In this document: positions 7,680 to 15,417 of the stretch, in pieces
Position numbering within the stretch: position 1 is the first letter of the stretch
Layout: every line of letters begins with the position of its first letter
Source: GCA-003244245 sp052390495
Lineage (GTDB): Bacteria; Actinomycetota; Actinomycetes; Mycobacteriales; Pseudonocardiaceae
Assembly: GCA_052390495.1 (NCBI GenBank)
Contig: JBQTGW010000240.1
Location: forward strand, 1-64,000
Length of the DNA: 64,000 nucleotides
Direction: 5' to 3'
Program-made: the position numbers and the translations under genes
Notes under the pieces: generated by a model
Told to the model about the DNA's origin: nothing
The model's database searches: none
The model's input: the letters and a program-made list of their open reading frames with translations, nothing else

Positions 7680-8009
7680 TCACTCCTCATCCTCGTGCTG
7701 CGGTGGCAGCTCGGCGACCATGGGCGGGTCGAAGGGGATGTCACCGACCTTCGCGGCGCCACCTGGCGAACCCAGCTCCACGAAGAAGTCGGCGTTGGCC
7801 TTGGTGTAGTCCTTCCACTCCTCGGGAAGATCGTCTTCGTAGTAGATGGCGTCCACCGGGCAGACCGGCTCGCAGGCGCCACAGTCGACGCATTCGTCGG
7901 GCTGGATGTAGAGCATCCGGCCGCCCACATAGATGCAGTCCACAGGGCATTCCTCAATGCACGTTTTGTCCTGGACGTCCACGCAGGGCTCTGCGATCAC
8001 ATAAGTCAC
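7680..8009 (-). CDS. fdxA: 7Fe-type ferredoxin
   Basis: A 109-residue ferredoxin starting VTYVIAEPC from a GTG, with GGAGAC a few bases upstream. Two cysteine clusters are visible: CVDVQDKTCIEECPVDC in the N-terminal half, arranged as in [3Fe-4S]+[4Fe-4S] proteins, and CVDCGACEPVCP. The acidic C-terminal tail (QHEDEE) is usual for actinobacterial FdxA/FdxC. It is a cytoplasmic electron carrier, often partner of ferredoxin reductases or P450s. It lies between a small membrane protein and dapC on the same strand. Confidence 0.92.
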   Translation of the reverse strand: MTYVIAEPCVDVQDKTCIEECPVDCIYVGGRMLYIQPDECVDCGACEPVCPVDAIYYEDDLPEEWKDYTKANADFFVELGSPGGAAKVGDIPFDPPMVAELPPQHEDEE

Positions 8010-8026
8010 GGGGGGTCTCCTGCTCC

Positions 8027-8473
8027 TCACTCACGGTACCCGGACGGGCCGTCTACCTGCACAGTATCGCCGGTGTCTGCGTCGCGACGAACGACCCCTG
8101 TGCCACCGTGGCGACCAACAGCCCCTGGAGCCAGCGCGCGGCCCCACTCGACCGCCGCAGGAAAGATGCCCGCGGCCAGCAGCAGCAGCGAGCGCCAGTC
8201 CTCGGAGAGCAGCACGTCTCCCCCCGGCCCGGCGACCCCGAACACCAGAACGGCGCCCACCCAGGCCACCAGCGGCGCACCGGCCAGCGCGGGGGGTTCG
8301 ACCAGCCTCGCCGCGCTGCGAACCAGCCACGGGGTGCTGACCGCAGCGAGCAGGATCGTGACGGGCACCGGCACCGGACCGACCCGAAGTGGCAGGTAGA
8401 GCAGCTCGAGGGCGGCCAGCAGCACAGCATCGAGCACCAACACCACGAGGACGGCGCAGGCGGCCAGGTTCAT
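8027..8473 (-). CDS. Small integral membrane protein between mshB and fdxA
   Basis: 148 residues starting MNLAACAVLVV, with four hydrophobic segments (about residues 3-28, 33-52, 65-80 and 90-110) and a hydrophilic, charged C-terminus. No catalytic motif is seen. It starts 22 bases after mshB and ends 17 bases before the fdxA start, so the block mshB-membrane protein-fdxA-dapC reads as one operon. A short membrane protein occupies this position in other actinobacteria, but its function is not known. Confidence 0.75.
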   Translation of the reverse strand: MNLAACAVLVVLVLDAVLLAALELLYLPLRVGPVPVPVTILLAAVSTPWLVRSAARLVEPPALAGAPLVAWVGAVLVFGVAGPGGDVLLSEDWRSLLLLAAGIFPAAVEWGRALAPGAVGRHGGTGVVRRDADTGDTVQVDGPSGYRE

Positions 8474-8495
8474 CGCACCGCCAGTCTCCTGGCGC

Positions 8496-9374
8496 TCACC
8501 GCGCCACCTGGATGGACAACCCGCCGAACAGGTCGTCATGTGCCCCCTGCGCCGGGCCGTGCACCAGGGTGAGGTACTCGGCGTCGAGCACCGGGCGGGC
8601 CAGCCCATCGGACAAGGCGAACGCCTGGTGCGTGCCTGCGACCCAGAGCCGGAGTTGAGTGCTGTGCGCGCTCATCGCCGCCAGCACGGCGGCTCGATGC
8701 GCGGTGACGTCAAGCACAGTGGTGACCTTGGCGTCGGGCACCCCGGGCAGCCCAGCAGGTTGCGGCACCGGGAAGGGCAGTCCCGGCATCGTGTGCAGCG
8801 CGGCGATGGCCCTGGCCAGCGCCGAGACGGGCTGCACTGCCCAGAACACCCGGGCCACCTCGGGCACCTGCGCCACCGCCGCCATCGTCACCTGATGGGC
8901 CCGGACGTGGTCGGGGTGCCCGTAGCCGCCGTCTGGGCCGTAACTCACCACGACGTGCGGGCGCACCTCGGCGAGCACCGCGACCAGCGCGTCGGTCTGC
9001 TCGGCGAGCGCCCCCGCGGCGAACGCCCTGGGGTGCAGATCCGGCGGTGTACTCGCCCTGGCACCGGGCAAGACGACCATGCCGGAGTCCCGCCATCGCC
9101 CGATCCCCCCGAGGAACCGCTGGTCGGTGACGCCGAGCGCGGCGCAGGCCGCCCGCAGCTCGCCCACCCGGTAGCCGCCAAGCTGATCGGCCCGGTCCGC
9201 GGCCAGCCCGCGCAGCTCCGCCGGGGTCACCTCGCCCTCCTCCCCCAACGTGCAGGTCACCAACGTCACCTGGACCCCGGCGGCGGCGTAGCGGGCGATC
9301 ATCCCCCCGGTCCACAACGTCTCGTCGTCCGGATGCGCGTGCACCAGCACGAGCCTGCGAGCAGCGGAGAGCAC
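8496..9374 (-). CDS. mshB: GlcNAc-Ins deacetylase, mycothiol biosynthesis
   Basis: A 292-residue LmbE/PIG-L-fold zinc deacetylase. The family metal site AHPDDE is at residues 13-18, and a third ligand block GYGHPDHVRAHQ is near residue 148; TCTLGEEGEV near residue 40 is typical of MshB. It removes the acetyl group from GlcNAc-inositol to give GlcN-inositol, the second committed step of mycothiol synthesis, which marks the host as an actinobacterium. The start is a GTG. An XRE remnant ends about 45 bases upstream. Confidence 0.92.
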   Translation of the reverse strand: MLSAARRLVLVHAHPDDETLWTGGMIARYAAAGVQVTLVTCTLGEEGEVTPAELRGLAADRADQLGGYRVGELRAACAALGVTDQRFLGGIGRWRDSGMVVLPGARASTPPDLHPRAFAAGALAEQTDALVAVLAEVRPHVVVSYGPDGGYGHPDHVRAHQVTMAAVAQVPEVARVFWAVQPVSALARAIAALHTMPGLPFPVPQPAGLPGVPDAKVTTVLDVTAHRAAVLAAMSAHSTQLRLWVAGTHQAFALSDGLARPVLDAEYLTLVHGPAQGAHDDLFGGLSIQVAR

Positions 9375-9420
9375 CGCTGGAGCCTACGGTCCGTCGAACC
9401 GCAGGCCGGTTGTGCTGGAG

Positions 9421-9753
9421 TGGTGGTCCGTTCTCGAACCGGCTGACTTGGGGTTGGCGCAACCCCAGCCACTGGCCGAGCAGGGTTTGCGAGATCCCGG
9501 CCGGGCCGTAGACCACGCGGTGCTGCGGGTGCATCCGGTAGACCCGGGAGATCCGGCCCATGTGCCGGGCGGCGAACGCCTCCCCGAACTCCTCGGTCTG
9601 CCAGAACTCGGGCGGCATCTCGGGCGGGGCGATGAGCTTGTCCCGGGAGGCGCGTTCGCAGCGGGCGCACTGCCGCCCGGGATTGTCCCTCGCCAGAAGT
9701 GTCCCGCACCGGCAGTAGCGGTGCTGTCGTGGCAGGGAAGCCATTCTTTTCAT
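9421..9753 (-). pseudogene. N-terminal remnant of an XRE-type regulator with a zinc-ribbon-like start
   Basis: The frame from ATG9753 (or ATG9744) gives a Cys-rich start (CRCGTLLARDNPGRQCARC, four cysteines), a linker, then EEFGEAFAARHMGRISRVYR and a helix-turn-helix ending QVSRFENGPP, the typical N-terminus of the roughly 400-residue actinobacterial XRE regulators that recognise GPP after the HTH. Homology then stops and the frame runs out of phase through the mshB promoter and gene. So the sensor/TPR part has been lost, presumably by a deletion whose end lies about 45 bases upstream of mshB. Confidence 0.6.
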
Positions 9754-9857
9754 CCCCTCCGAGCTCTGATCGGTTTCCGGGAGTGTAACGGGTCACCGTC
9801 CTGCGTAATCCGGACGCCACACCGTCAGGAACGGGAACCTCCTCGCCTTGGCGATAG

Positions 9858-9875
9858 GTGGATAAACTTATCCAC
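9858..9875. promoter_or_regulatory. Perfect 18-bp palindrome, candidate operator
   Basis: GTGGATAA and TTATCCAC flank an AC dinucleotide, a perfect inverted repeat between the XRE remnant and the 70-residue ORF at 10002. A further ATTATCC half-site occurs at about 9898. It may have been the autoregulatory site of the truncated XRE gene. The role is inferred only from symmetry and place. Confidence 0.35.
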
Positions 9876-10001
9876 TCTCCGGCATACCGGATAGCGATTA
9901 TCCCCTTTTCGGTGATCATCCGGGCTCCCTGGCTGGGATGATCAGGCACTGTGCCCGTCCCGACCCTGGGTGTCCTGGATACCAGCGAGACGAGGGCAAA
10001 C

Positions 10002-10214
10002 ATGACCGACGAGAACCGTGCACTTCTCGCCGCACTGGCACAGGTGACCGATGCCTGCCACAAGTTCGGGCTGGGCATTGCGGACAACAACTTGTCGCAA
10101 CAAGACCACATCGAGATGCCGCTGATGTTCCTCGACCTGGCTGACCGGGTGCTCCAACACGTGGTTGAGAAGTCTGCGGCTCTCGAGAGCGAGGCCACAT
10201 GCACCCCTGGCTGA
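10002..10214 (+). CDS. Small hypothetical protein
   Basis: A 70-residue protein (MTDENRALLAALAQ...) that looks fully helical and acidic, with GAGGGC seven bases upstream of the ATG; a GTG at 9951 would add 17 residues but has no good ribosome binding site. There is no transmembrane segment or cysteine pattern. It lies alone between the XRE remnant and the AlbA_2 gene. I do not recognise the family. Confidence 0.45.
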   Translation: MTDENRALLAALAQVTDACHKFGLGIADNNLSQQDHIEMPLMFLDLADRVLQHVVEKSAALESEATCTPG

Positions 10215-10629
10215 ACACACAACGGCGGGAGCTACCGGTCCGAGGCCGCCAAGGCGTGCCCCTCACCGTGGTAGTAGACCTGCATCGGATGCTCACTGAG
10301 CGCCTGGACCACCTGATCAGGAGCCCCGCTACACCGCAACCGCGCGCCGCTCCGGCGGCTGGTGGATGGTGCAGTGCGACCAGCTCCCTGGGCCCTTTCG
10401 CAGGTCCGCAGCCTCGCCAAAGCCGCCGACGTCCACCGCGAGGCCATCGCGTTCGTCTCCGGACCGGCCGCTGAGGAGATCGAAGTCGATGTGCATGCCG
10501 AACTTGCCCCGGACTTGGCCACTGAACTCCAGGCAGCCGAGAAGCTCGCCGAAGCGTCCCGAGTGACATGCTCAGGCAGGCCGCCTCGGCAAGCTGATCT
10601 CCCTTGACACCCACCTGACCGGCGCCGCA
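10215..10629. other. Region without a supportable gene, probably decayed coding DNA
   Basis: No complete gene is convincing here. A plus-strand open frame at 10362-10607 contains a protein-like acidic stretch (VDVHAELAPDLATELQAAEKLAEAS) but has no start with a ribosome binding site and its C-terminus looks frame-shifted. It may be the tail of a lost gene. Confidence 0.4.
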
Positions 10630-10630
10630 A

Positions 10631-10681
10631 CATGCTCACTAGCATGCTCACCAGAGCGGAGCGAGCATGTTGGTGAGCATG
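10631..10681. promoter_or_regulatory. Four-half-site symmetric operator upstream of the AlbA_2 gene
   Basis: CATGCTCAC occurs at 10631-10639 and 10643-10651; its inverse occurs at 10661-10669 (one mismatch) and 10673-10681. The half-sites are arranged with exact mirror symmetry: 3-base gaps on both flanks and a 9-base centre. The last half-site abuts the AGGAGG ribosome binding site, so a bound regulator would block transcription or translation of the AlbA_2 gene; the winged-helix end of that protein is an obvious candidate for autoregulation (inference). Confidence 0.6.
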
Positions 10682-10694
10682 TAGGAGGTATGTG

Positions 10695-12440
10695 GTGCTG
10701 AACGAGGAGCTGGCTGACATCGTCGTCGGCCTACGCGCGCTCGGCGCGGATGACGCGGATGTGGAGGCGAAACGGTCCGAAGAGAGGCTTCCCCGATCGG
10801 TGCGCGAAACCCTATCGGCATTCGCCAACGCACGTGGCGGTGTGCTCATCCTCGGTCTTGACGAAGCAGCGGGCTTTCGCGCGATCGGCGTACGTGACGC
10901 GGCGAAAATGGCCTCAGATCTCCGGGCGCTGTGTTCGGAGGAAATGGAACCCCCGCTACGCCCCATGATCAAGACCCATCGGTTCGAGGGTGTGGATCTC
11001 GTGGTCGCCGAGATTCCCGCTCTCGAACCGACGCGCAAACCGTGTTTCTACCGCGGTGCGGGAATGACGCAAGGCAGCTTCATCCGGGTCGGCGATGGTG
11101 ATCGACGGCTGAGTAGCTACGAGGTCCACCTACTAGTCTTGTCTCGCGGTCAGCCGCGAGACGACGAGGAGCTGGTGCCAGACGCCGGGCGGGATGCTCT
11201 CGACAGGAGACTCGTCGATAGCTTTGTATCACGGCTGCGACACAGCAGACCGCACGCGTTCGCCGACCTCGATACCGACGACGTGTTGCGCCGGTCGAAG
11301 GTGCTCGTCGGTGATCAGCTGACCCTGGCTGGCTTGCTCGCACTCGGCGAGTATCCGCAGGAGTTTTTTCCCCAGTTGATGGTGACCTTCGTTCACTACC
11401 CAACGGTGAACGGAGCCGATATCGCCAGCGGCGAGAGGTTCATTGACAACGTTGCCGCTGAGGGCCCCATCCCTATCATGATCACGGATACGCTAGTGGC
11501 GCTCCGACGGAACATGAGCCGGAGAGCCACGGTACGCGGCGCGGGCCGTATCGACAGCTGGGAGTATCCCGAGGCGGCGCTTCGCGAAGTGATTGTCAAC
11601 GCGGTTGCTCACCGGGACTACTCACCGCACTCTCGCGGTACCCAAGTGCAGGTCGAGATGTATCCGGACCGGCTTGTGATCCGCAACCCGGGTGGACTGT
11701 TCGGCACGGTCACTGAGGAAAATCTCGGTGAGGAGGGCGTCTCTTCGGCGCGGAACGCGACGCTGCTCAAAATCCTGGAAGACGTACCAATTCCTGGCAC
11801 GGACAGGACAGTTTGCGAGAACCGGGGATCCGGCATTCAGATTATGTTGGCCGCCCTGCGGGCTGCCTCCCTTAGCCCACCCCGCTTCGTGGACAAGATC
11901 TCCCTGTTCCGGGTCACCTTCCCTAATCACACGCTCATCGGTGGTGAAGTCGTCGACTGGATCCGCGGGCTCGGTGAGCGCGGCCTCACCGACAGCCAGT
12001 GTCTCGGGCTGGCGATGCTGAAGACTGGCGAAGTCCTGGACAACAAGTCTTATCGAAGCGCGAGCGGCCTTGACTCCCGGCTCGCTACCCCAGAACTCGG
12101 CGATCTGGTCGCACGAGGCATAGTCACGCAAACCGGGGGCCGCCGATGGGCGCGTTACCTGTTGGCTCCCGACCTCGCAGACCAGCACGTTAGCCAAACG
12201 TCCGCGCGGACGAGCGGGGCCGATCGCCGAAGGGAAGTACTCGAAGCACTCGGCGGCGCCGAGCTGACCCGTGCTGAGCTCGCTAATGCCACCGGGCTGT
12301 CCAACAAGGTCGTTGCCAAGTGGCTACGGACGCTCCGCCAGGAGGGCTCAGTGGAACTGATCGGCGAATCCATCCGGAGCCCCCACGTTCGCTATCGCCG
12401 CACCGATAAAATCACGCTCGACGAAGGGGATCAGCTGTGA
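10695..12440 (+). CDS. AlbA_2 (Schlafen-type) ATP-binding protein with HATPase-like and winged-helix domains
   Basis: About 581 residues. Residues 10-140 form an AlbA_2/divergent AAA-4 domain (EAKRSEERLPRSVRETLSAFANARGG, then LGLDE). Residues 270-400 resemble the RecG-like/HATPase_c_4 C-terminal module, with REVIVNAVAHRDYS (N-box), YPDRLVIRNPGG and ENRGSGI (G-boxes). The C-terminus (about 505-560) is a winged helix (LTRAELANATGLSNKVVAKWLRTL). Such proteins act as transcription regulators or in anti-phage defence. GTG10695 fits AGGAGG at 10683-10688 with 6-base spacing better than GTG10692. Codon use is more relaxed than in the core genes, suggesting transfer. Its TGA overlaps the ATG of the drmB remnant. 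Confidence 0.8.
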   Translation: MLNEELADIVVGLRALGADDADVEAKRSEERLPRSVRETLSAFANARGGVLILGLDEAAGFRAIGVRDAAKMASDLRALCSEEMEPPLRPMIKTHRFEGVDLVVAEIPALEPTRKPCFYRGAGMTQGSFIRVGDGDRRLSSYEVHLLVLSRGQPRDDEELVPDAGRDALDRRLVDSFVSRLRHSRPHAFADLDTDDVLRRSKVLVGDQLTLAGLLALGEYPQEFFPQLMVTFVHYPTVNGADIASGERFIDNVAAEGPIPIMITDTLVALRRNMSRRATVRGAGRIDSWEYPEAALREVIVNAVAHRDYSPHSRGTQVQVEMYPDRLVIRNPGGLFGTVTEENLGEEGVSSARNATLLKILEDVPIPGTDRTVCENRGSGIQIMLAALRAASLSPPRFVDKISLFRVTFPNHTLIGGEVVDWIRGLGERGLTDSQCLGLAMLKTGEVLDNKSYRSASGLDSRLATPELGDLVARGIVTQTGGRRWARYLLAPDLADQHVSQTSARTSGADRRREVLEALGGAELTRAELANATGLSNKVVAKWLRTLRQEGSVELIGESIRSPHVRYRRTDKITLDEGDQL

Positions 12441-12697
12441 TGACCGAACCCGGCGATGGTGACCGCCTCATCCGCCTGACCAGGCGAGCGCTGCGCGATG
12501 CCACCCGCTGTTCGTCGGATCCGCTGTGCGCGGAGCGCCTACCGCAACCGCATGCCGACTTCCTGCACGGCGCTGCCTGCCACGTGTGCCTGTTCGTCTC
12601 CGAGACGACCTGCGAGCGCGGCAACCGGTTCCTCGATCGCCGGTTCGTCGTCCCGATCGACAAACCCGAGCTCGCGCTCTTCCCCGACCTGCCATGA
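12440..12697 (+). pseudogene. drmB: DrmB C-terminal fragment (DUF1998), DISARM remnant
   Basis: 85 residues matching the end of DrmB, the DUF1998 protein of the DISARM anti-phage system: RLIRLTRRALRDATRC, then HGAACHVCLFVSETTCERGN with the conserved cysteines of DUF1998 (CxxC and a further Cys), and RRFVVPI. Full DrmB is several hundred residues longer, so only the 3' end remains. Its ATG overlaps the AlbA_2 stop (TGATG) and its own stop overlaps drmC (ATGA), so it may still be translated as a small zinc-binding protein. Confidence 0.8.
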
Positions 12698-13269
12698 GCC
12701 GCTTCGAGGAGGCTGCCGCCGCGGCCGCGCCACAGTTGGGCGCGGCCGCGCTGCGTGGCCTCGCTGACCACATCGCCGCAGGCTGGCCGGATCACGCCAT
12801 CCGCGGCGCCAGCGGACGGTGGTTCGGCGACGTCGCCACGCCGGTTCTCGCCGCCCGCTCAGGCGTTCCCGATGCCGAGGCAGCGGCCTACCTACGCGGG
12901 CTCGCCGCCGGCCACCAGCACGTCACGACCGCCGTCACCGTCGAGACGGTATGGAGCGGACCCAGCAGCCACGCGGTGCCGGTCCGCGCGACCCCGCAGG
13001 CACTCCTCGAAGTGGTCGCCGAAGCCGCACACGAGCTGGTGCTGATGACGTACTCGGCCACCCCACACGAAGGCATCCGTGCCGCACTGACCAACGCAGT
13101 CTCGCGTGGCGTCGCGGTCACCGTAGTAATCGAGACGCTGCAGGGCGCGGGTAGTGCTGAGGCCGGCTTGCTGATACGTGGCGGTGCCGCTCCCCAGCGG
13201 GCAGCAGAGCACATCGCCGAATTGAAGGCCAAGAGAGTTCTGGAGCAACTTCGACAGGGCGGCGACTGA
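12694..13269 (+). pseudogene. drmC: DrmC phospholipase-D-like protein with the catalytic segment deleted
   Basis: 191 residues that begin exactly as DrmC of DISARM (MSRFEEAAAAAAPQLG, later AAAYLRGLAAGH, VTVETVWSGP, AVPVRAT, VVIETLQGAG). After LQGAGSA the sequence jumps directly to EAGLLIRGGAAPQRAAEHIAEL, the end of the protein. The roughly 55 residues normally between, which carry the HxK phospholipase-D motif and SSANLT block, are missing without a frame change. The product is therefore expected to lack activity. No drmA, drmD or drmE is present in the window, so the DISARM locus is non-functional here. Confidence 0.85.
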
Positions 13270-13279
13270 GACCGCGGCG

Positions 13280-14329
13280 CTACGGCTTCGCGTAGTGGCA
13301 GGCGGCGGGGTGGTGGTGGCCGTGATCAATCAACTCGGGCATCTCGTTAACGCAACGCTGGCGTTCGGCGTCGGTGAGCCCTGCTGCGAAGAGGGCGCAG
13401 CGGGTGCGGAATCGGCAACCCGAGGGTGGGTTCGCCGGGCTGGGCACGTCGCCGGTGAGGATGATGCGCTGACGGGCCCGCTCCTTGCGCGGGTCGGGCA
13501 GCGGGATCGCGGAGATCAAGGCTTGGGTGTAGGGATGCGCGGGACTGCTGAACAGCTGTTCGGTCGTCCCCGTCTCCACGATGCGGCCCAGGTACATCAC
13601 GGCGATGCGATCAGCCACATGCCGCACCACCGACAGATCGTGGGAAACGAACAAGTAAGACAACCCCAGCTCAGCCTGTAAGTCCGCCAGCAGGTTGAGC
13701 ACCCCGGCCTGGATGGACACATCCAGCGCGGACACCGGCTCGTCCAGAATCAGGACCTTCGGTCGCAGCGCGAGCGCGCGTGCGATGCCGATGCGCTGGC
13801 GCTGCCCGCCGGAGAACTCGTGCGGGTACCGGTTGCCGTGCTCGGGCTTGAGCCCGACCAGCCGAAGCAGTTCGCGCACCTCCTCACGCCCCGAAACGCC
13901 CCCCGAAACGCTATAGCGCCGGTGGATGCGCAACGGCTCAGCGACGATCTCGTTCACCGGCAGCCGCGGATCGAGCGAGGCGTACGGGTCCTGAAAGACG
14001 ATCTGCAGCTCGCGCCGCAGGCGCTGCATCGCCTTGCGTGACAGCAGGGTCAGCTCGGTGCCTTCGAAACGGACCTCGCCCGCGGTGGCCGGCTGCAGGT
14101 TGAGCAGCACCCGCGCGGTGGTGGACTTGCCGCAGCCCGATTCGCCAACCAGCCCGAGCGTTTCATTCCGGTACAGATCGAACGACACGCCGCAGACCGC
14201 GTGTATCTCGCCGACATTGCGCCGGACCAGGCCACGACCGCGCATCGGGAAGTGCTTGACCAGGTGGCGCACCGTGAGCACCGGCTCGTCGGTACCTGCC
14301 CCGGCCACCTCACCTGCGGTTGTGGTCAT
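13280..14329 (-). CDS. Oligopeptide ABC transporter ATP-binding protein, OppF/DppF type
   Basis: A 349-residue ATPase with Walker A GESGCGKST (62-70), signature EFSGGQRQRIGIARAL, Walker B LILDEPVSALD and the H-loop SHDLSVVRH, plus the C-terminal oligopeptide-transporter extension with the Cys-rich block CRFRTRCALFA near the end. It energises uptake of peptides or similar solutes with its partner ATPase at 14326. It is the last gene of a five-gene minus-strand operon (A-B-C-D-F order); the ATG overlaps the stop of the preceding gene by 4 bases. Confidence 0.92.
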   Translation of the reverse strand: MTTTAGEVAGAGTDEPVLTVRHLVKHFPMRGRGLVRRNVGEIHAVCGVSFDLYRNETLGLVGESGCGKSTTARVLLNLQPATAGEVRFEGTELTLLSRKAMQRLRRELQIVFQDPYASLDPRLPVNEIVAEPLRIHRRYSVSGGVSGREEVRELLRLVGLKPEHGNRYPHEFSGGQRQRIGIARALALRPKVLILDEPVSALDVSIQAGVLNLLADLQAELGLSYLFVSHDLSVVRHVADRIAVMYLGRIVETGTTEQLFSSPAHPYTQALISAIPLPDPRKERARQRIILTGDVPSPANPPSGCRFRTRCALFAAGLTDAERQRCVNEMPELIDHGHHHPAACHYAKP

Positions 14330-15417
14330 CGCGAATCCTCGCGCCGCTTGGCGAGGCCGATGTCACGAGAGCTGATGTCACGAGAGATAGGCGGGAACAG
14401 GTCGCGTGGCGTCAGCCCTTCCAGGCGCGCACTGAAATGGCACGCTGAGAGGTGCCCCGAGGTAGTGATCGGTTCCAGTAAAGGCTCATCAGCCTCGCAC
14501 CGCGGCGCGGCCAGCGGGCAACGCGGAGTGAAGGGGCACCCTGGCGGCATGTTGACCACTGAGGGAGGCGCCCCGCTGATCGGGTTGAGCCGCTCGGTCG
14601 GCACGTCGAGCCGGGGCAGGCTGCCCAGTAGGCCCAGTGTGTAGGGCATCCGCGGGCGGTAGAAGATCTCGTCGACGGTGCCTGCTTCGACGATCCGGCC
14701 CGCGTACATCACGAGCACCCGGTCCGCCTGCCCGGCGATCACGCCGAGGTCGTGCGTGATAAGTACCATGGCCGCCCCGGTCTCGACCTTCGCGGTGTGC
14801 AGCGCCTCCAGGATCTGCGCCTGCACGGTCACGTCCAGCGCCGTGGTTGGCTCATCCGCAATGATCACCTCGGGCCGGTTGGCCATCGCAATCGCGATCA
14901 CCACTCGCTGACGCATCCCCCCGGAGAGCTCGTGCGGGTAGCTGCGCACCCGCTCGGCCGGGTTGGGGACGGCGACCAAGTCGAGCAGTTCCACAGCCTG
15001 TTTCAGCGCTGCGCCCCGCCCGACGTCCTGATGTGCCAGGACCGCCTCCGCGATCTGGTAGCCGACGGTGTACACCGGGTTGAGTGAGGTCATCGGGTCT
15101 TGGAAGATCATCGAAATCCGGCGGCCACGCACCCGGCTGAGTTCCTTGTCCGACGCGCCGAGCAACTCGGTACCCGTCGAGCGTCCACCCAGGCGAACGG
15201 ATCCGGACACCCGCGCGGAGCGGGGCAGCAGACCCATCGTGGCCAGCGACGTCACCGACTTGCCCGAGCCCGACTCACCGACGATGCCGAGCACCTCACC
15301 GCGACGAAGCTGATAGCTCACCCCACGCACGGCCTGCACTTGGCCGTCGTCGGTGCGGAACTCCACCCGCAGGTTCTCGATGTCGAGTACCGTCGCGGTC
15401 TCCTCGCCGATCGTCAT
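14326..15417 (-). CDS. Oligopeptide ABC transporter ATP-binding protein, OppD/DppD type
   Basis: 363 residues with Walker A GESGSGKS (47-54), signature ELSGGMRQRVVIAIAM, Walker B IIADEPTTALD and the OppD-type C-terminus PPGCPFTPRCPLA. The last residues are unusual: two tandem copies of a 13-bp unit GATGTCACGAGAG (complement strand, 14359-14371 and 14374-14386) encode the SRDI repeats in the tail. The gene overlaps both neighbours by 4 bases, so the operon is translationally coupled. Confidence 0.92.
   Translation of the reverse strand: MTIGEETATVLDIENLRVEFRTDDGQVQAVRGVSYQLRRGEVLGIVGESGSGKSVTSLATMGLLPRSARVSGSVRLGGRSTGTELLGASDKELSRVRGRRISMIFQDPMTSLNPVYTVGYQIAEAVLAHQDVGRGAALKQAVELLDLVAVPNPAERVRSYPHELSGGMRQRVVIAIAMANRPEVIIADEPTTALDVTVQAQILEALHTAKVETGAAMVLITHDLGVIAGQADRVLVMYAGRIVEAGTVDEIFYRPRMPYTLGLLGSLPRLDVPTERLNPISGAPPSVVNMPPGCPFTPRCPLAAPRCEADEPLLEPITTSGHLSACHFSARLEGLTPRDLFPPISRDISSRDIGLAKRREDSR

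Noticed and set aside
6764..8572. 602-codon plus-strand frame across dapC, fdxA and the membrane protein gene
   Set aside because: It is entirely antisense to three well-recognised genes and rich in Arg/Gly/His/Pro.
8710..9420. Continuation of the XRE frame to 8710 through mshB
   Set aside because: Homology ends after ENGPP; the remainder is a shadow frame of mshB.
9754..9919. Minus-strand frame from ATG9919 (MITEKGIIAIRYAG...)
   Set aside because: The first 50 residues look protein-like, but the frame runs on through the XRE remnant without a stop and contains the 18-bp palindrome; not supportable as a gene.
10362..10607. 81-codon plus-strand frame with an acidic helical stretch
   Set aside because: Lacks a credible start and appears out of frame near its end; noted only as possible decayed coding DNA.
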